Source: Actinomucor elegans (lineage: Eukaryota; Mucoromycota; Mucoromycetes; Mucorales; Mucoraceae). From it: 64,000 bases of DNA. Each line of letters begins with the position of its first letter. Within the stretch, counting starts at the first letter, position 1. The stretch is taken from assembly GCA_026027325.1 (NCBI GenBank), contig JAMSLZ010000004.1, positions 2,604,001 through 2,668,000 on the forward strand, read 5' to 3'. Shown here piece after piece: positions 1 to 8,838 of the stretch. The position numbers and the translations under genes were made by a program. The notes beneath the pieces were generated by a model that had not been told where the DNA came from, searched no databases, and saw only the letters and a list, made by a program, of their open reading frames with translations.

Positions 1-667
1 CCAGACTCAACAGTCGTGGTGTACCTTTTCAAGATTGGATTCATGAGAATGGATACTTTTGTTGGAATGCACTCTTGGCCAAAGGTGTACCGACTCTATG
101 CTCCCAAAGTCGACACCATACATCCTCTGGTTCACAACGAGTTGGCCATACAGCCTGGAGTAGTGTGATTGATCTTTTTGTCAGCACAAATGACTTACTC
201 CATCCAAGCCTTTGTGTCCATCATGATGTCAGCCTTGGCTCTGATCATGTCCCAGTGTCATTGACGTGTTCTCTGACCCAGTTGCCTCCGCCTCCTGTTA
301 CTCATCCGCGTGTATTATGGAAATTGTCTTGTCTGGATGACAACAAGAGTGCAGAACTGTTTCAGTCTCTTTTCAGGTTGCGAGTTGCACCTATCAAAAA
401 TGCACTCTTGGCAGAAGTTAAGTATGCTATTGAACTATTCAATGAACAACGAAACAGTCAGACCTCTACTAATGCTACCACTTCTCATCTTAGGGATATC
501 CCTGATGTTGATCAACTAGCTAGTAGACTCACAGAAGCAATTCACCAGTGTCTGGACGATTCGGTTGGTCGCAAGAAGCCAAGACCGCCTGGAAATACCC
601 GGTTCTGGACTGCCACTTTGCAATCCTTGGTGGATGCTCGTGGGATGTATCCCAAAGGAACTCTCAG
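1..667 (+). pseudogene. LINE ORF2, 5' part: end of the endonuclease domain
   Basis: The frame is open from the left edge (in frame at position 4) and continues to about 667. It encodes the end of an endonuclease/exonuclease/phosphatase fold, with the motif GSDHVPVSL near 238-264; the SDH histidine is a catalytic residue of the family. A helical linker ends around FWTATLQSLVDARG. The frame then runs by chance into the inserted transposase, so the apparent 526-aa protein over 75-1655 is a LINE-transposase fusion caused by insertion, not a designed gene. Joining 667 to 2705 restores LINE-like sequence only after a one-base frame shift, so this copy was probably already damaged or acquired a small indel. 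Confidence 0.75.
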
Positions 668-773
668 GTCCATATTGAAACTCCTACTACCACAAATTTT
701 ATTGTTATATGAAAAAATTGAATTTTTTTTACAAATTAAAATTAAAAATAAAAAGGATTTAATAAAATTGCAG

Positions 774-1655
774 ATGTTTATAGAACCATATAAATCTTTA
801 AAAAAAATATTCGACGATGAAAAAGAAGCACTATTATATTTAATTAGTAATGATTACGTTAATAAACATATAAAGTGTAATAAATGTGAACATGAAACTA
901 AATTAAACTTAAATAAAAAATTATATGTTTGTAGATATTATAAATGTAGGAAAGCAATATCACCATTGAAAGGAACAATTTTTAATAATTTAACTTTACC
1001 TTTAAATACTCAATTACACATATTATATCTTTTTCTTGGAAAAGCACCTTCTTCCTTTATAGCATCAAGTTTGCAAATTAGCAAAAATACAGTGTCATCA
1101 TACAATAAAATATTCAGAAAATACTTGAAAAATAAACAATTGTTAGGTAACAGAAATATTAAAATTGGAGGTAGAAATAAAATTGTAGAAATCGATGAAA
1201 GTAAAATTGCAAAAAGAAAATATAATAAGGGGCATAAGGTAGAAGGTGCTTGGGTAATTGGTGGTATCGAAAGAAGTATGCTAAAAAATAAAATAAAAAA
1301 TGAAAACAAAAAAATGTTTTTATTACCCATTGAAGAAAGAAATGTTGATAATATTGATTTAATTATAAAAAGATATGTAAAAAAAGGTACAACAATATAT
1401 ACGGATTTATGGAAAGGGTATAATAACTTGAAAAATATAGGATACAAACATTTAACTGTAAATCATTCAAAGCATTTTAAAGATCCAAATACAGGTGTGC
1501 ATACAAATACAATTGAAGGCACATGGAATGGCTTAAAGCAAAGTATAATACCACGAAATAGAAATAAAAAAGATATAGTATTGTATTTAAAAGAATATCA
1601 ATGGCGTAAGAAAAATAGAGAGTATAACGTATGGAAAAAGTTTTTAAAGGATTAA
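774..1655 (+). CDS. Merlin/IS1595-like DDE transposase (ISXO2 fold)
   Basis: Cut-and-paste transposase, 293 aa when started at the ATG at 774; upstream residues in the same frame are LINE sequence. The N-terminus has a zinc ribbon (KCNKC, then VCRYYKCRK) followed by the family signature KGTIF…LTLPL. A helix-turn-helix-like stretch (SLQISKNTVSSYNKIFRKYL) follows. The catalytic domain shows VEIDESKIAK (first D), TTIYTDLWKGYNNL (second D) and HTNTIEGTWNGLK (terminal E), the order expected for the IS1595/Merlin group. No stops or frameshifts interrupt it, so it could still be functional. Codon use is extremely A/T-biased, unlike neighbouring LINE and Ty3 genes, suggesting an origin in an AT-rich genome or long neutral drift. 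Confidence 0.85.
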   Translation: MFIEPYKSLKKIFDDEKEALLYLISNDYVNKHIKCNKCEHETKLNLNKKLYVCRYYKCRKAISPLKGTIFNNLTLPLNTQLHILYLFLGKAPSSFIASSLQISKNTVSSYNKIFRKYLKNKQLLGNRNIKIGGRNKIVEIDESKIAKRKYNKGHKVEGAWVIGGIERSMLKNKIKNENKKMFLLPIEERNVDNIDLIIKRYVKKGTTIYTDLWKGYNNLKNIGYKHLTVNHSKHFKDPNTGVHTNTIEGTWNGLKQSIIPRNRNKKDIVLYLKEYQWRKKNREYNVWKKFLKD

Positions 1656-1926
1656 TTTTAATTTACATAAAAAATGCAAAAAATTGAATTTTTATATTTA
1701 TTAAAAATATGATAGAAAATATATTGATAGTTATAAATGTGAAATGCATATTTGATATTCATTATTCTTATTACAAGGACCTGACTAAGTCAGTAAACTA
1801 GCCTATTTAAGACACAATGATTATGTAATAGATCAGAGACAATTGGGTATTACATTATGAGTGGGATTAAATATATCTATTATAAAAAAATAAAAAAAAT
1901 TGAAAAAGTAATAATATAAAAAAGAA

Positions 1927-2223
1927 ATGGATGAAATATTTAATAATATTGTAGATGATAAATATAAATACAATATTAAACGAAGTATAATTATAAAAGA
2001 TATGAAAAAATATGATTTAGCAGAATACAAAATAAAGCAAAAAGATGGGTGTTATGAAATCTACATGAAAAAAAATGGTTCAAATAAAAGATTAAGAAAA
2101 GTATATGAATTTAAGACATATAATAAAGATAAAAACAAAGGTATAAAAAGAAAAACATTAGATAATAAGAATAATATGATACTTGATGAAATCGCACCCA
2201 TCATGAAAAAACTTAAATTATAA
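1927..2223 (+). CDS. Small lysine-rich ORF inside the Merlin-like element
   Basis: An uninterrupted 98-aa ORF begins with an ATG 270 bp after the transposase stop, on the same strand and inside the same AT-rich island. The product is very basic (many Lys-Lys pairs, C-terminal MKKLKL) and has no signal peptide, membrane segment or motif I recognise. Its lack of stops in a region where TAA and TAT triplets are dense is mild evidence of selection. It may be an accessory protein of the transposon or a chance ORF. The stretch 1656-1926 between the two ORFs contains a perfect 13-bp palindrome CTGACTAAGTCAG near 1781. Confidence 0.4.
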   Translation: MDEIFNNIVDDKYKYNIKRSIIIKDMKKYDLAEYKIKQKDGCYEIYMKKNGSNKRLRKVYEFKTYNKDKNKGIKRKTLDNKNNMILDEIAPIMKKLKL

Positions 2224-2696
2224 TTTAAATATATTTTCTAAATTAAATTTTTCAATATATATTCCATTAATTTTAACATTTATATCATGCTGATAATTAT
2301 TATCTAAATTAAATTTTTATTTTCTAAGTTTTTTATTTCTTCCTTCACAATATCTATTTCTAATAAATTTTCATTATATTCATCATATGAGAAACATTTT
2401 AAATATAATTTTATTGTTATTATATATTTTTAATTAATATTTTTATTATCTATTACTTGATATATAAAATTAAATAGTTTTAATAGAAAAACAAAATAAA
2501 ATATTGAAAATAAAGGAAAAAGTAGAATTTATGATAAAAATATGAAAAAAAGAATTATTTTAGAAATTAGTAATAGTAATTATTTAAATACTTTTTGATA
2601 TATTTATTGGTCATATTAAAAGCTTAAAAAACAAAAAATGTTAAGCATTTCCCTATGAAGTGTAAAATAAAATATTATGTATTATTAGTATAAATT
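2224..2696. other. AT-rich right part of the Merlin-like element, no gene seen
   Basis: No convincing ORF on either strand. The sequence is almost entirely A/T with short homopolymers and leads to the proposed right end of the DNA transposon at about 2696. Confidence 0.5.
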
Positions 2697-2752
2697 AAAT
2701 CTGAGACCTCGTTTGGTAATCACCCTGCTCGTGAGAATGCCCGAAGGGCTTG

Positions 2753-3048
2753 TGTTATAAAAAATATATAAAAACGTTATAAGAATACAATTAAAATCCT
2801 TCTAATGGTTTATTGTGTAGAAAGGTAAAAGATGATTCTTAGTTAACTGAACTTCTTTAGATATAAAATCAGGCTCTATATATATTATTGTCGGGTATAT
2901 AATTAGTAGTATATACAAAGACCTCGGATGCAGAATTATATTGTTTGTACAAGACGGTTGCTGAGATATATTTGTTAATGGAGTACATTATGATGATGAT
3001 TATGTTTTAAGACGGAACTTATTATGTGCGAGATCTTAGTTCAGCACA
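2753..3048 (-). repeat. Ty3-A 3' LTR
   Basis: A 296-bp terminal repeat. In element orientation it begins TGTGCTGAAC and ends TTTATAACA. It differs from its partner at 8545-8838 only by one extra TA in a short TA run. A third, older copy of the same repeat stands alone at 27778-28073. Confidence 0.95.
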
Positions 3049-3080
3049 TGCTTCCCCACCAAGGTCAGCGAAGCTGACCT
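3049..3080 (-). promoter_or_regulatory. Ty3-A polypurine tract with adjacent stem-loop
   Basis: Directly inside the 3' LTR, the minus strand reads GGTGGGGAAGCA (3060-3049), the expected plus-strand primer tract of an LTR retrotransposon. Just upstream of it in element orientation is a perfect 8-bp stem (3062-3069 pairing with 3073-3080) with a 3-nt loop. Stem-loops occur at the same position in Ty3-B and Ty3-C with different sequences. Confidence 0.7.
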
Positions 3081-3310
3081 GTCAGTCTATTATTTGATAT
3101 AAGTGTAGGATTTGGTATATATTTGTTACAATGTTCTATTTTATAATGCATATTATCTATATCATTATTTTTATTTTTACAAGTCACAGCTCTCTTTTGG
3201 CGTGATCTTTTACTGATGGTGGTACAGCTACAGCAACATCAGAGACAACAAAAAAGCAACAAGGACGTCTCCTTTTATTTGAGTTTTCTATTATTTATTA
3301 TTATTATTAT

Positions 3311-6300
3311 TTATTTTTTTAATCGTTTGGTATGTTTTATGGGTTCATTGGAGTTATGATATCTCTTTTTAGTACAATCCAAGTTATTTGTATTCTTTTT
3401 GGAAGAAGTATCACTTTTCTTTAGCTTTCTTTCTTTATTTAGTTTTTCTATTTCGCGAACTTTTTTCCAGTAATTACGAATTGGTATAGGGGTGGAAAAC
3501 ATATCTGGAGTTAGCCAGTCGTTTTCTTTCTCACCATAACCTATCCATTTGACTAGGTACTCCTTTTGACCGTTTACAACTCTATGATTTCTAATCTCTT
3601 CGACTTCATAGACTTCATCTTCAATAGCCGTCTCATCCAAAGATACAATTTTTAATTCAGATGGAGTATATTCTCGGCTAAGAAGTTCATGCGCATCATT
3701 CTTTAGTACATATGTACCAGCACGGGTTTTACGCACGACCGTGTAAGGTCCAGAATATAAAGGTGCAAGTTTAGACTCTCTTCCTTCTGCTAGTCTTATC
3801 ATTACTGTAGTATCGTCTGGTATATTAATAAGGTAGTGTTTTTCATCAAACTTCTTATTGTATTCCTCAACTAGTCTTTTAGTTCTTTCTGTTATGGCAG
3901 GAAATACAATAGTGTTCATACGCTCAGCTCGTTCCCTTAAATCTTCAAGAGACAATGAAGGCTTTGTACCTTTATAATTCATTTTGTCAACAGTTCTTTT
4001 GAGATTCACTTGTCTCGCAAACATCAATGAGAATGGGGTAGTTGCAGTTCGTACACGTTCCTTCATGTTACATACAAGTTGAACAATGCTTAGGCGATCA
4101 TCCCAGTTAGACGTATCATTACCGCACATTTTACGTAGTGTATTGGTTATTGTTTTTACAGAATTCTCTGCAGCACCATTTGATTGGGGATAATATGGAG
4201 TGGAAAAACGATGTTGGATTGGCAGTGCATCAGTCAATACTTTCATTAAACTATTACGAAATTCTCTTCCATTATCCGATTGCTGGATTGAAATAGGTGC
4301 TCCATAATCACCGTATATATTTACTAGTGTTTGCACGACAGTGTTACTTTGTTTATTTGGAATTGCACGGGCAATGATATACTTGGTACATAGGTCAACT
4401 AAGACTAAGATATATATGTTACCTTTATCAGTAACAGGTAATGGGCCGAGTAGATCAAATGATACATGATCAAATACATCATATGCTACAATAGACTTTT
4501 GAGGATTGAAACCTCTTTTAGCTATATTATGTTGAGCGCACTCTTTACACTGCATGAGTACTTCTTTACAGTCTTTATAAATGGTGTTCCAATGAAGACC
4601 ATAGTTGGAGTGTATATGCTTTACTACACTATCTATGCCAAAATGCCCAAGGGAATGTGCATCCTTTATTATACTAATACGTTCATTTACGGGAGGACAA
4701 GTATAATCCGTAGTTTGTGATTTGAACTCATTGCTATTTAGTTTTATAGCTAGTATGTTTAGATTTTTATCTTTTGAATGGATTGCTTTTCTTCTTACGA
4801 TTTGTTTAGTGTCCTTTTTTACGTCACTAGTCGCTCTTCTAGTGAGTATAAGTTTTTCTAGTCTTCGAATATGTCTATCCTGCTCTCCCTCCAGAGTTTT
4901 ATCTTCATCGATAGGGGGATAAACTCGAGACAATTTATCAGGTAATATGTTTTGTATACCTTTAATGTATGCGACAGTAAAGTTAAACTCTCCTAGTATT
5001 TCAAAATAGGTTTGCAGTGTTGAGTTTAACGTGGAACTTGTAAATAGAAATGTCAAGGAAAGATGGTCAGTCATGATTACTACATCAGGATGTCCCCATA
5101 GGAGAGGTCTGAAGCGCTCTAATCCGAATATAATAGCAGCAGTTTCTCTGCGATTAGTGCTCCATCTTCGTTCCGTATCATTTAATGATTTACTTATAAA
5201 TGCAATATGCACAGTCCTTCCAAGTTCATCCTTTTGAATCAAAGCACACCCAAGACCATATACAGAGGCATCGCAACACAAATATAGCGTACGGCTCAGA
5301 TCTGGAGTGTGTAGGATTGCATTGGATAATAAGATCTGTTTGATGCTTTCAAAATGATCTGTGTGCAATTGAGTCCACTCTTTCTCTACTGATTTCGAAT
5401 TCCGTAACGAATCAATAGGAGCTGCGATTTTTGATAGCATAGGACAATAGTCTCGTAAGTGTGATACAACACCCATTATGCTTCTTACTTGTTTGGCAGT
5501 TTTTGGTATTTTCCATTCATTAATATTGGATAGTCGTCGCATATCAATTTTAGTTACACCTTGGCCAACAACAAATCCTAATAGATACACGGATGTTTTA
5601 AACCAAGTACACTTCTCTGTATTAATACGTAAGTTTACAAAAGTCAGACGAGTTATGACTTCATTTATTGTCTTGATATGACTTTCTATAGTTTCACTAA
5701 AGATTACACAGTCATCGACATAGGTCTCTACGTCAGGTATATCACCCAATAAGACACGCATACAGTAACAGAATTGGGATGTTAAAAATTTTAATCCAAA
5801 AGCAGCATGATTCCATTCATAATTTTTATGATTAAAAGAGAAGTTTAAATATTTACGTGATGACTCGGCTACTTCGAACGAAAAATAGGCTTGCCGCAGG
5901 TCAATTTTGCTAATAATTTTACCCCTCGAGGCAACGGAATTGAATATGTCCTGAATTTTTGGGACAGCAAAGTTATGTTGATTGTCATCTGTCAAAGCCG
6001 CATTGATCTTTCTTAGATCGCAGCATACCCTCAGCTTGGTAGCTTTATTATTCTCGTCTTTCTTTGGCACAACAAGTAATGGTGAGTGATAATACGGTGA
6101 TGGTTTTGCTTCAGCAACTATTCCATCTTTTAGCCATCCTTGTAATTGTTTTTCTATTTCAGCGTGCGCTTTAGTGGTTAAAGGGTATTGACGTACGTAG
6201 CAGTTTGCGTCACTTTTCAACTTGATGTTTACTTGAGATTCCTTCATAGTACATACTGCATTTGACTTAATATTTGTGTTACACGTCAATGCGTTTTTAA

Positions 6301-7102
6301 TAGCGTCCATATAGGTGGATCGTTCATCAGGGTTGCCATAATCAGCATCCTCAGGGTTAATCTCGTTTTTATCATCATAATTGACGTTTTCAAACTGTAG
6401 ATCTTCTTTATTGCTTTCTTCTTTGGGCCATTTATAAGCGACATTGGCAAGGTATACACCCATTTTGCTAAGTATGTCTCGACCTAATAATACGTCAAAG
6501 CTAGTTGACATTACATCGTTGAATTCTACAACTTCAAAAGCATGTTTAAAACGAAGATCATCACGGTAGCGCACAGACATAGGCTCAGTCTGTCCTATTC
6601 TTTTAGTTTTATTGCTACCATCCTTATTATCATTCATAGTTAGAAAATTTAGATAGCCTGTTGTATTACATATATCAATATTATTAAACTCTTTATTAAT
6701 AATATATTTATTGATGCAGGATATATCACTTCCTGGATCACACAACCCTACAAGCTTCTTGTTTCCTATAATAATAGGTGTGATTAGATTAAAGCCATCA
6801 TCATTTACAGGAGGTACATCATATTTACATTCATACTGTTCGTCCTCCATGGCTCTTTTAAAGCATTTAGCTTCATTGCTATTATTACTAGTCTTCCTAA
6901 TCGAAAGTACGACCGGGTTACCAGCCTTATAGTTGCGGTACTCATCACATGTGTGTCCGCGAAACCAATCCTTGTTACAAAATCTACAAGGCTTATTACC
7001 AAAGGCCTTTCTTGGTACATTCTTACTAGACCCAAAAAAACGTTTACTCGGCGCCTCTAGCTTAGCAGCAGGTTTTATACTACCGGTATCATTGATAAAC
7101 AT
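3311..7102 (-). CDS. Ty3-A Pol polyprotein with chromodomain
   Basis: 1263-aa ORF. In order: a zinc-knuckle-like CRFCNKDWFRGHTC near the start; a retropepsin region whose active site reads LCDPGSD; reverse transcriptase with YVDDC; RNase H (LCCDASVYGLG, NRRETAAI); integrase with HHCC zinc site (HSLGHFG … CKECAQHN) and D-D-E core (FDLLGP, SDNGREF, NGAAENS); and a C-terminal chromodomain (YEVEEIRNH … YLVKWIGYGEKENDW). The chromodomain places it among chromoviruses, which generally target integration to marked chromatin. The DPG in the protease is odd: retropepsins need D-T/S-G, so processing is probably impaired. The ORF lacks the Gag N-terminus, which lies in another frame upstream. Confidence 0.9.
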   Translation of the reverse strand: MFINDTGSIKPAAKLEAPSKRFFGSSKNVPRKAFGNKPCRFCNKDWFRGHTCDEYRNYKAGNPVVLSIRKTSNNSNEAKCFKRAMEDEQYECKYDVPPVNDDGFNLITPIIIGNKKLVGLCDPGSDISCINKYIINKEFNNIDICNTTGYLNFLTMNDNKDGSNKTKRIGQTEPMSVRYRDDLRFKHAFEVVEFNDVMSTSFDVLLGRDILSKMGVYLANVAYKWPKEESNKEDLQFENVNYDDKNEINPEDADYGNPDERSTYMDAIKNALTCNTNIKSNAVCTMKESQVNIKLKSDANCYVRQYPLTTKAHAEIEKQLQGWLKDGIVAEAKPSPYYHSPLLVVPKKDENNKATKLRVCCDLRKINAALTDDNQHNFAVPKIQDIFNSVASRGKIISKIDLRQAYFSFEVAESSRKYLNFSFNHKNYEWNHAAFGLKFLTSQFCYCMRVLLGDIPDVETYVDDCVIFSETIESHIKTINEVITRLTFVNLRINTEKCTWFKTSVYLLGFVVGQGVTKIDMRRLSNINEWKIPKTAKQVRSIMGVVSHLRDYCPMLSKIAAPIDSLRNSKSVEKEWTQLHTDHFESIKQILLSNAILHTPDLSRTLYLCCDASVYGLGCALIQKDELGRTVHIAFISKSLNDTERRWSTNRRETAAIIFGLERFRPLLWGHPDVVIMTDHLSLTFLFTSSTLNSTLQTYFEILGEFNFTVAYIKGIQNILPDKLSRVYPPIDEDKTLEGEQDRHIRRLEKLILTRRATSDVKKDTKQIVRRKAIHSKDKNLNILAIKLNSNEFKSQTTDYTCPPVNERISIIKDAHSLGHFGIDSVVKHIHSNYGLHWNTIYKDCKEVLMQCKECAQHNIAKRGFNPQKSIVAYDVFDHVSFDLLGPLPVTDKGNIYILVLVDLCTKYIIARAIPNKQSNTVVQTLVNIYGDYGAPISIQQSDNGREFRNSLMKVLTDALPIQHRFSTPYYPQSNGAAENSVKTITNTLRKMCGNDTSNWDDRLSIVQLVCNMKERVRTATTPFSLMFARQVNLKRTVDKMNYKGTKPSLSLEDLRERAERMNTIVFPAITERTKRLVEEYNKKFDEKHYLINIPDDTTVMIRLAEGRESKLAPLYSGPYTVVRKTRAGTYVLKNDAHELLSREYTPSELKIVSLDETAIEDEVYEVEEIRNHRVVNGQKEYLVKWIGYGEKENDWLTPDMFSTPIPIRNYWKKVREIEKLNKERKLKKSDTSSKKNTNNLDCTKKRYHNSNEPIKHTKRLKK

Positions 7103-7345
7103 TTACAACTACTTAATATTTTTAACTTTCCTAAAAAATCAAGGCATAAATATAATGTTGCCTTTTTATCCATAAATAAAATGTTGGTTACTTGTTCTAT
7201 TTTAGAATAAAATTTATTTATATTATTATTTGTATTCAAAAAAATCTATTATTTCCTAATTTTTTTATATATTGTACTATTTTGAACATATTTCTGTAAT
7301 ACTAAATGTTCTTCATTATACTTGAGTCTTTTAAATAAAGTAGGC
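7090..7345. other. AT-rich insert or replacement between Ty3-A gag and pol
   Basis: In Ty3-C, Gag continues after GKRKAEDFYHHKR through a second Cys/His motif (CPRHGGKLSNHDERNC) into the zinc knuckle. In Ty3-A the alignable sequence stops at about GKQKRKDDAAATMPT and resumes close to the zinc knuckle. Between them lie about 250 bp of very AT-rich DNA that ends the Gag frame and shifts Pol. A small inverted repeat (AAGGCA … TGCCTT near 7143-7166) is present. It may be a small non-autonomous DNA element, but I see no clear terminal repeats or target duplication. Confidence 0.5.
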
Positions 7346-8508
7346 ATAGTAGCAGCAGCATCATCCTTGCGTTTCTGCTTGCCCATGTAGATAGATGACC
7401 TCTTATTATTGGCATTGGTTTCCTTGGCATAGTTGTTGAAACCAGAAGAAGAAGCAGCAGACAGTTCCCCAGGTTTCTTATCACCATACACATGGTTAGC
7501 AGCGTTGGTCACTTCATCAACTAACCATTCTTGCTTGTCACCGTACAATGACAATAGCACAGCACTAATCTGCACTTGCCAATTCTCCGGAAAGCCATAC
7601 ATAAAAGTGTCAGAGAGAGTCTTGTCAAGTTTAGAGTAACCAGCTTCACCAGCAGCTCTTCCAAAACGTGCAGCATACTCGTTCGCAGTTTCATTAAGAC
7701 GCATCTTCATAGTCATAACCTCTCGTTTTGCCAAAAGTCTGGTATGCGTGTTATGAAAACGTTTTTCAAACTGCTTCTTGGCCTGTCCCCAAGTATTACA
7801 TTTGAGCAAGACATCCTTCAACCAGTCGTGGTGTTCATCACCAAGAGCAACAGGAACATAATAGCGCCATACCGAATCAATTGTCTTACCAGTGGACATA
7901 ACAGTCTTCTCAAAGGCACGAAGAAAATGCTCCACAGTATCATATGCAGGTTCTGATGGAAAAGGCTTGTTTACTGTACCTTTAAGCTGCATCTTTGGTA
8001 CATCACGAGTTGACAACTTGAGGCCTGCATCAGACGATACAGAAGATCCCGAGCCAGTTGCATTGGCTTTAACAGTGATAACAGAAGAAGATCCAATTTT
8101 AAGCGTCTGCTTAAATACAGTAATTGCCTTATTTAACTTCTCTATTCTATTTAATATAATATCACCATTGTTAGTTTCAGTGTCGCCAGCGATAACCTGA
8201 TCAAGGTAAGGGCCAGAATACTCTTCAATTAATCGATCCCGTTCTTCAATCAAAGCTACCAGAGCTTCGCCACGATTACGGTTTACAGTCATCGGAGCAG
8301 CTTCGGACTCAACAGATTCCTTGTCACCGATGCATACAGGAATATCAGCTTGATGATTCACCTCATCAGCGTTATGAGCAGGAATATCAGCAGTAGCGGC
8401 AACAGTAGCAGGAGCAATGGGCGTAGTATCAACAGTAGGAGCAGCAGGACCAAGCGACAATTTTTCCATGATTGGAGTGGTGGCAGTAGAATTGCTAGTA
8501 TCAGACAT
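7249..8508 (-). CDS. Ty3-A Gag
   Basis: 419-aa structural protein; retrotransposon capsid proteins form the cytoplasmic particle in which reverse transcription occurs. A low-complexity Ala/Thr-rich N-terminus is followed by a capsid-like region with strong similarity by eye to Ty3-C Gag (PSEPAYDTVEHFLRAFEKT here, GETVYNSVEHFLRTFEKT there; LNETANEYAARFGRAAGEAG here). The last 30 or so residues are encoded by AT-rich inserted DNA and have no counterpart in Ty3-C, so the native C-terminus with its Cys/His motif has been lost. The start ATG at 8508 lies 37 bp inside the 5' LTR end. Confidence 0.85.
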   Translation of the reverse strand: MSDTSNSTATTPIMEKLSLGPAAPTVDTTPIAPATVAATADIPAHNADEVNHQADIPVCIGDKESVESEAAPMTVNRNRGEALVALIEERDRLIEEYSGPYLDQVIAGDTETNNGDIILNRIEKLNKAITVFKQTLKIGSSSVITVKANATGSGSSVSSDAGLKLSTRDVPKMQLKGTVNKPFPSEPAYDTVEHFLRAFEKTVMSTGKTIDSVWRYYVPVALGDEHHDWLKDVLLKCNTWGQAKKQFEKRFHNTHTRLLAKREVMTMKMRLNETANEYAARFGRAAGEAGYSKLDKTLSDTFMYGFPENWQVQISAVLLSLYGDKQEWLVDEVTNAANHVYGDKKPGELSAASSSGFNNYAKETNANNKRSSIYMGKQKRKDDAAATMPTLFKRLKYNEEHLVLQKYVQNSTIYKKIRK

Positions 8509-8544
8509 TGCTTGAGAAAAGTGATTTGCTTTAATTGTAAAAAA

Positions 8545-8838
8545 TGTTATAAAAAATATATAAAAACGTTATAAGAATACAATTAAAATCCTTCTAATGG
8601 TTTATTGTGTAGAAAGGTAAAAGATGATTCTTAGTTAACTGAACTTCTTTAGATATAAAATCAGGCTCTATATATTATTGTCGGGTATATAATTAGTAGT
8701 ATATACAAAGACCTCGGATGCAGAATTATATTGTTTGTACAAGACGGTTGCTGAGATATATTTGTTAATGGAGTACATTATGATGATGATTATGTTTTAA
8801 GACGGAACTTATTATGTGCGAGATCTTAGTTCAGCACA
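8545..8838 (-). repeat. Ty3-A 5' LTR
   Basis: A 294-bp terminal repeat matching 2753-3048 except for one missing TA. It is followed at 8839-8843 by GCTTG, the target duplication also found at 2748-2752. Confidence 0.95.

Larger units (their letters stand above)
668..2696 (+). mobile_element. Merlin/IS1595-like (ISXO2-type) DNA transposon in an AT-rich island
   Basis: This insertion, about 2 kb long, splits the LINE. Base composition drops abruptly to strongly AT-rich at about 668 and recovers at about 2701. It carries an intact DDE transposase and a second small lysine-rich ORF. Possible ends: 9-mers AACTCTCAG (659-667) and AAATCTGAG (2697-2705) match at 7 of 9 positions and could be a decayed target duplication of the 8-9 bp size usual for Merlin. 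Inside them, 684-707 and the reverse complement of about 2661-2689 are alignable (CTACTACCACA against CTAATAATACA, then ATTTTATT), which may be a decayed terminal inverted repeat. The ends are my inference; the transposase is clear. Confidence 0.7.
2753..8838 (-). mobile_element. Ty3-A: chromodomain LTR retrotransposon (chromovirus), defective
   Basis: Ty3/gypsy element on the minus strand, inserted in the LINE. Its LTRs (2753-3048 and 8545-8838) start TG and end CA, and exact 5-bp direct repeats GCTTG flank it (2748-2752 and 8839-8843). The LTRs differ only by one TA unit, so insertion was recent. Internally a Gag ORF (8508-7249) and a Pol ORF (7102-3311) are in different frames and separated by AT-rich sequence, whereas the related Ty3-C in this window has a single fused ORF. 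The protease motif is DPGS instead of DTG/DSG. This copy therefore looks non-autonomous. Confidence 0.95.

Noticed and set aside
1010..1447. 145-codon minus-strand ORF
   Set aside because: Mirror frame of the transposase gene; hydrophobic content reflects antisense of Lys/Asn codons.
75..1655. A single 526-aa protein joining endonuclease-like and transposase sequence
   Set aside because: Composition and homology change sharply at about 668; it is an accidental read-through from LINE into the inserted transposon, and the start codon is a TTG in the middle of a longer frame.
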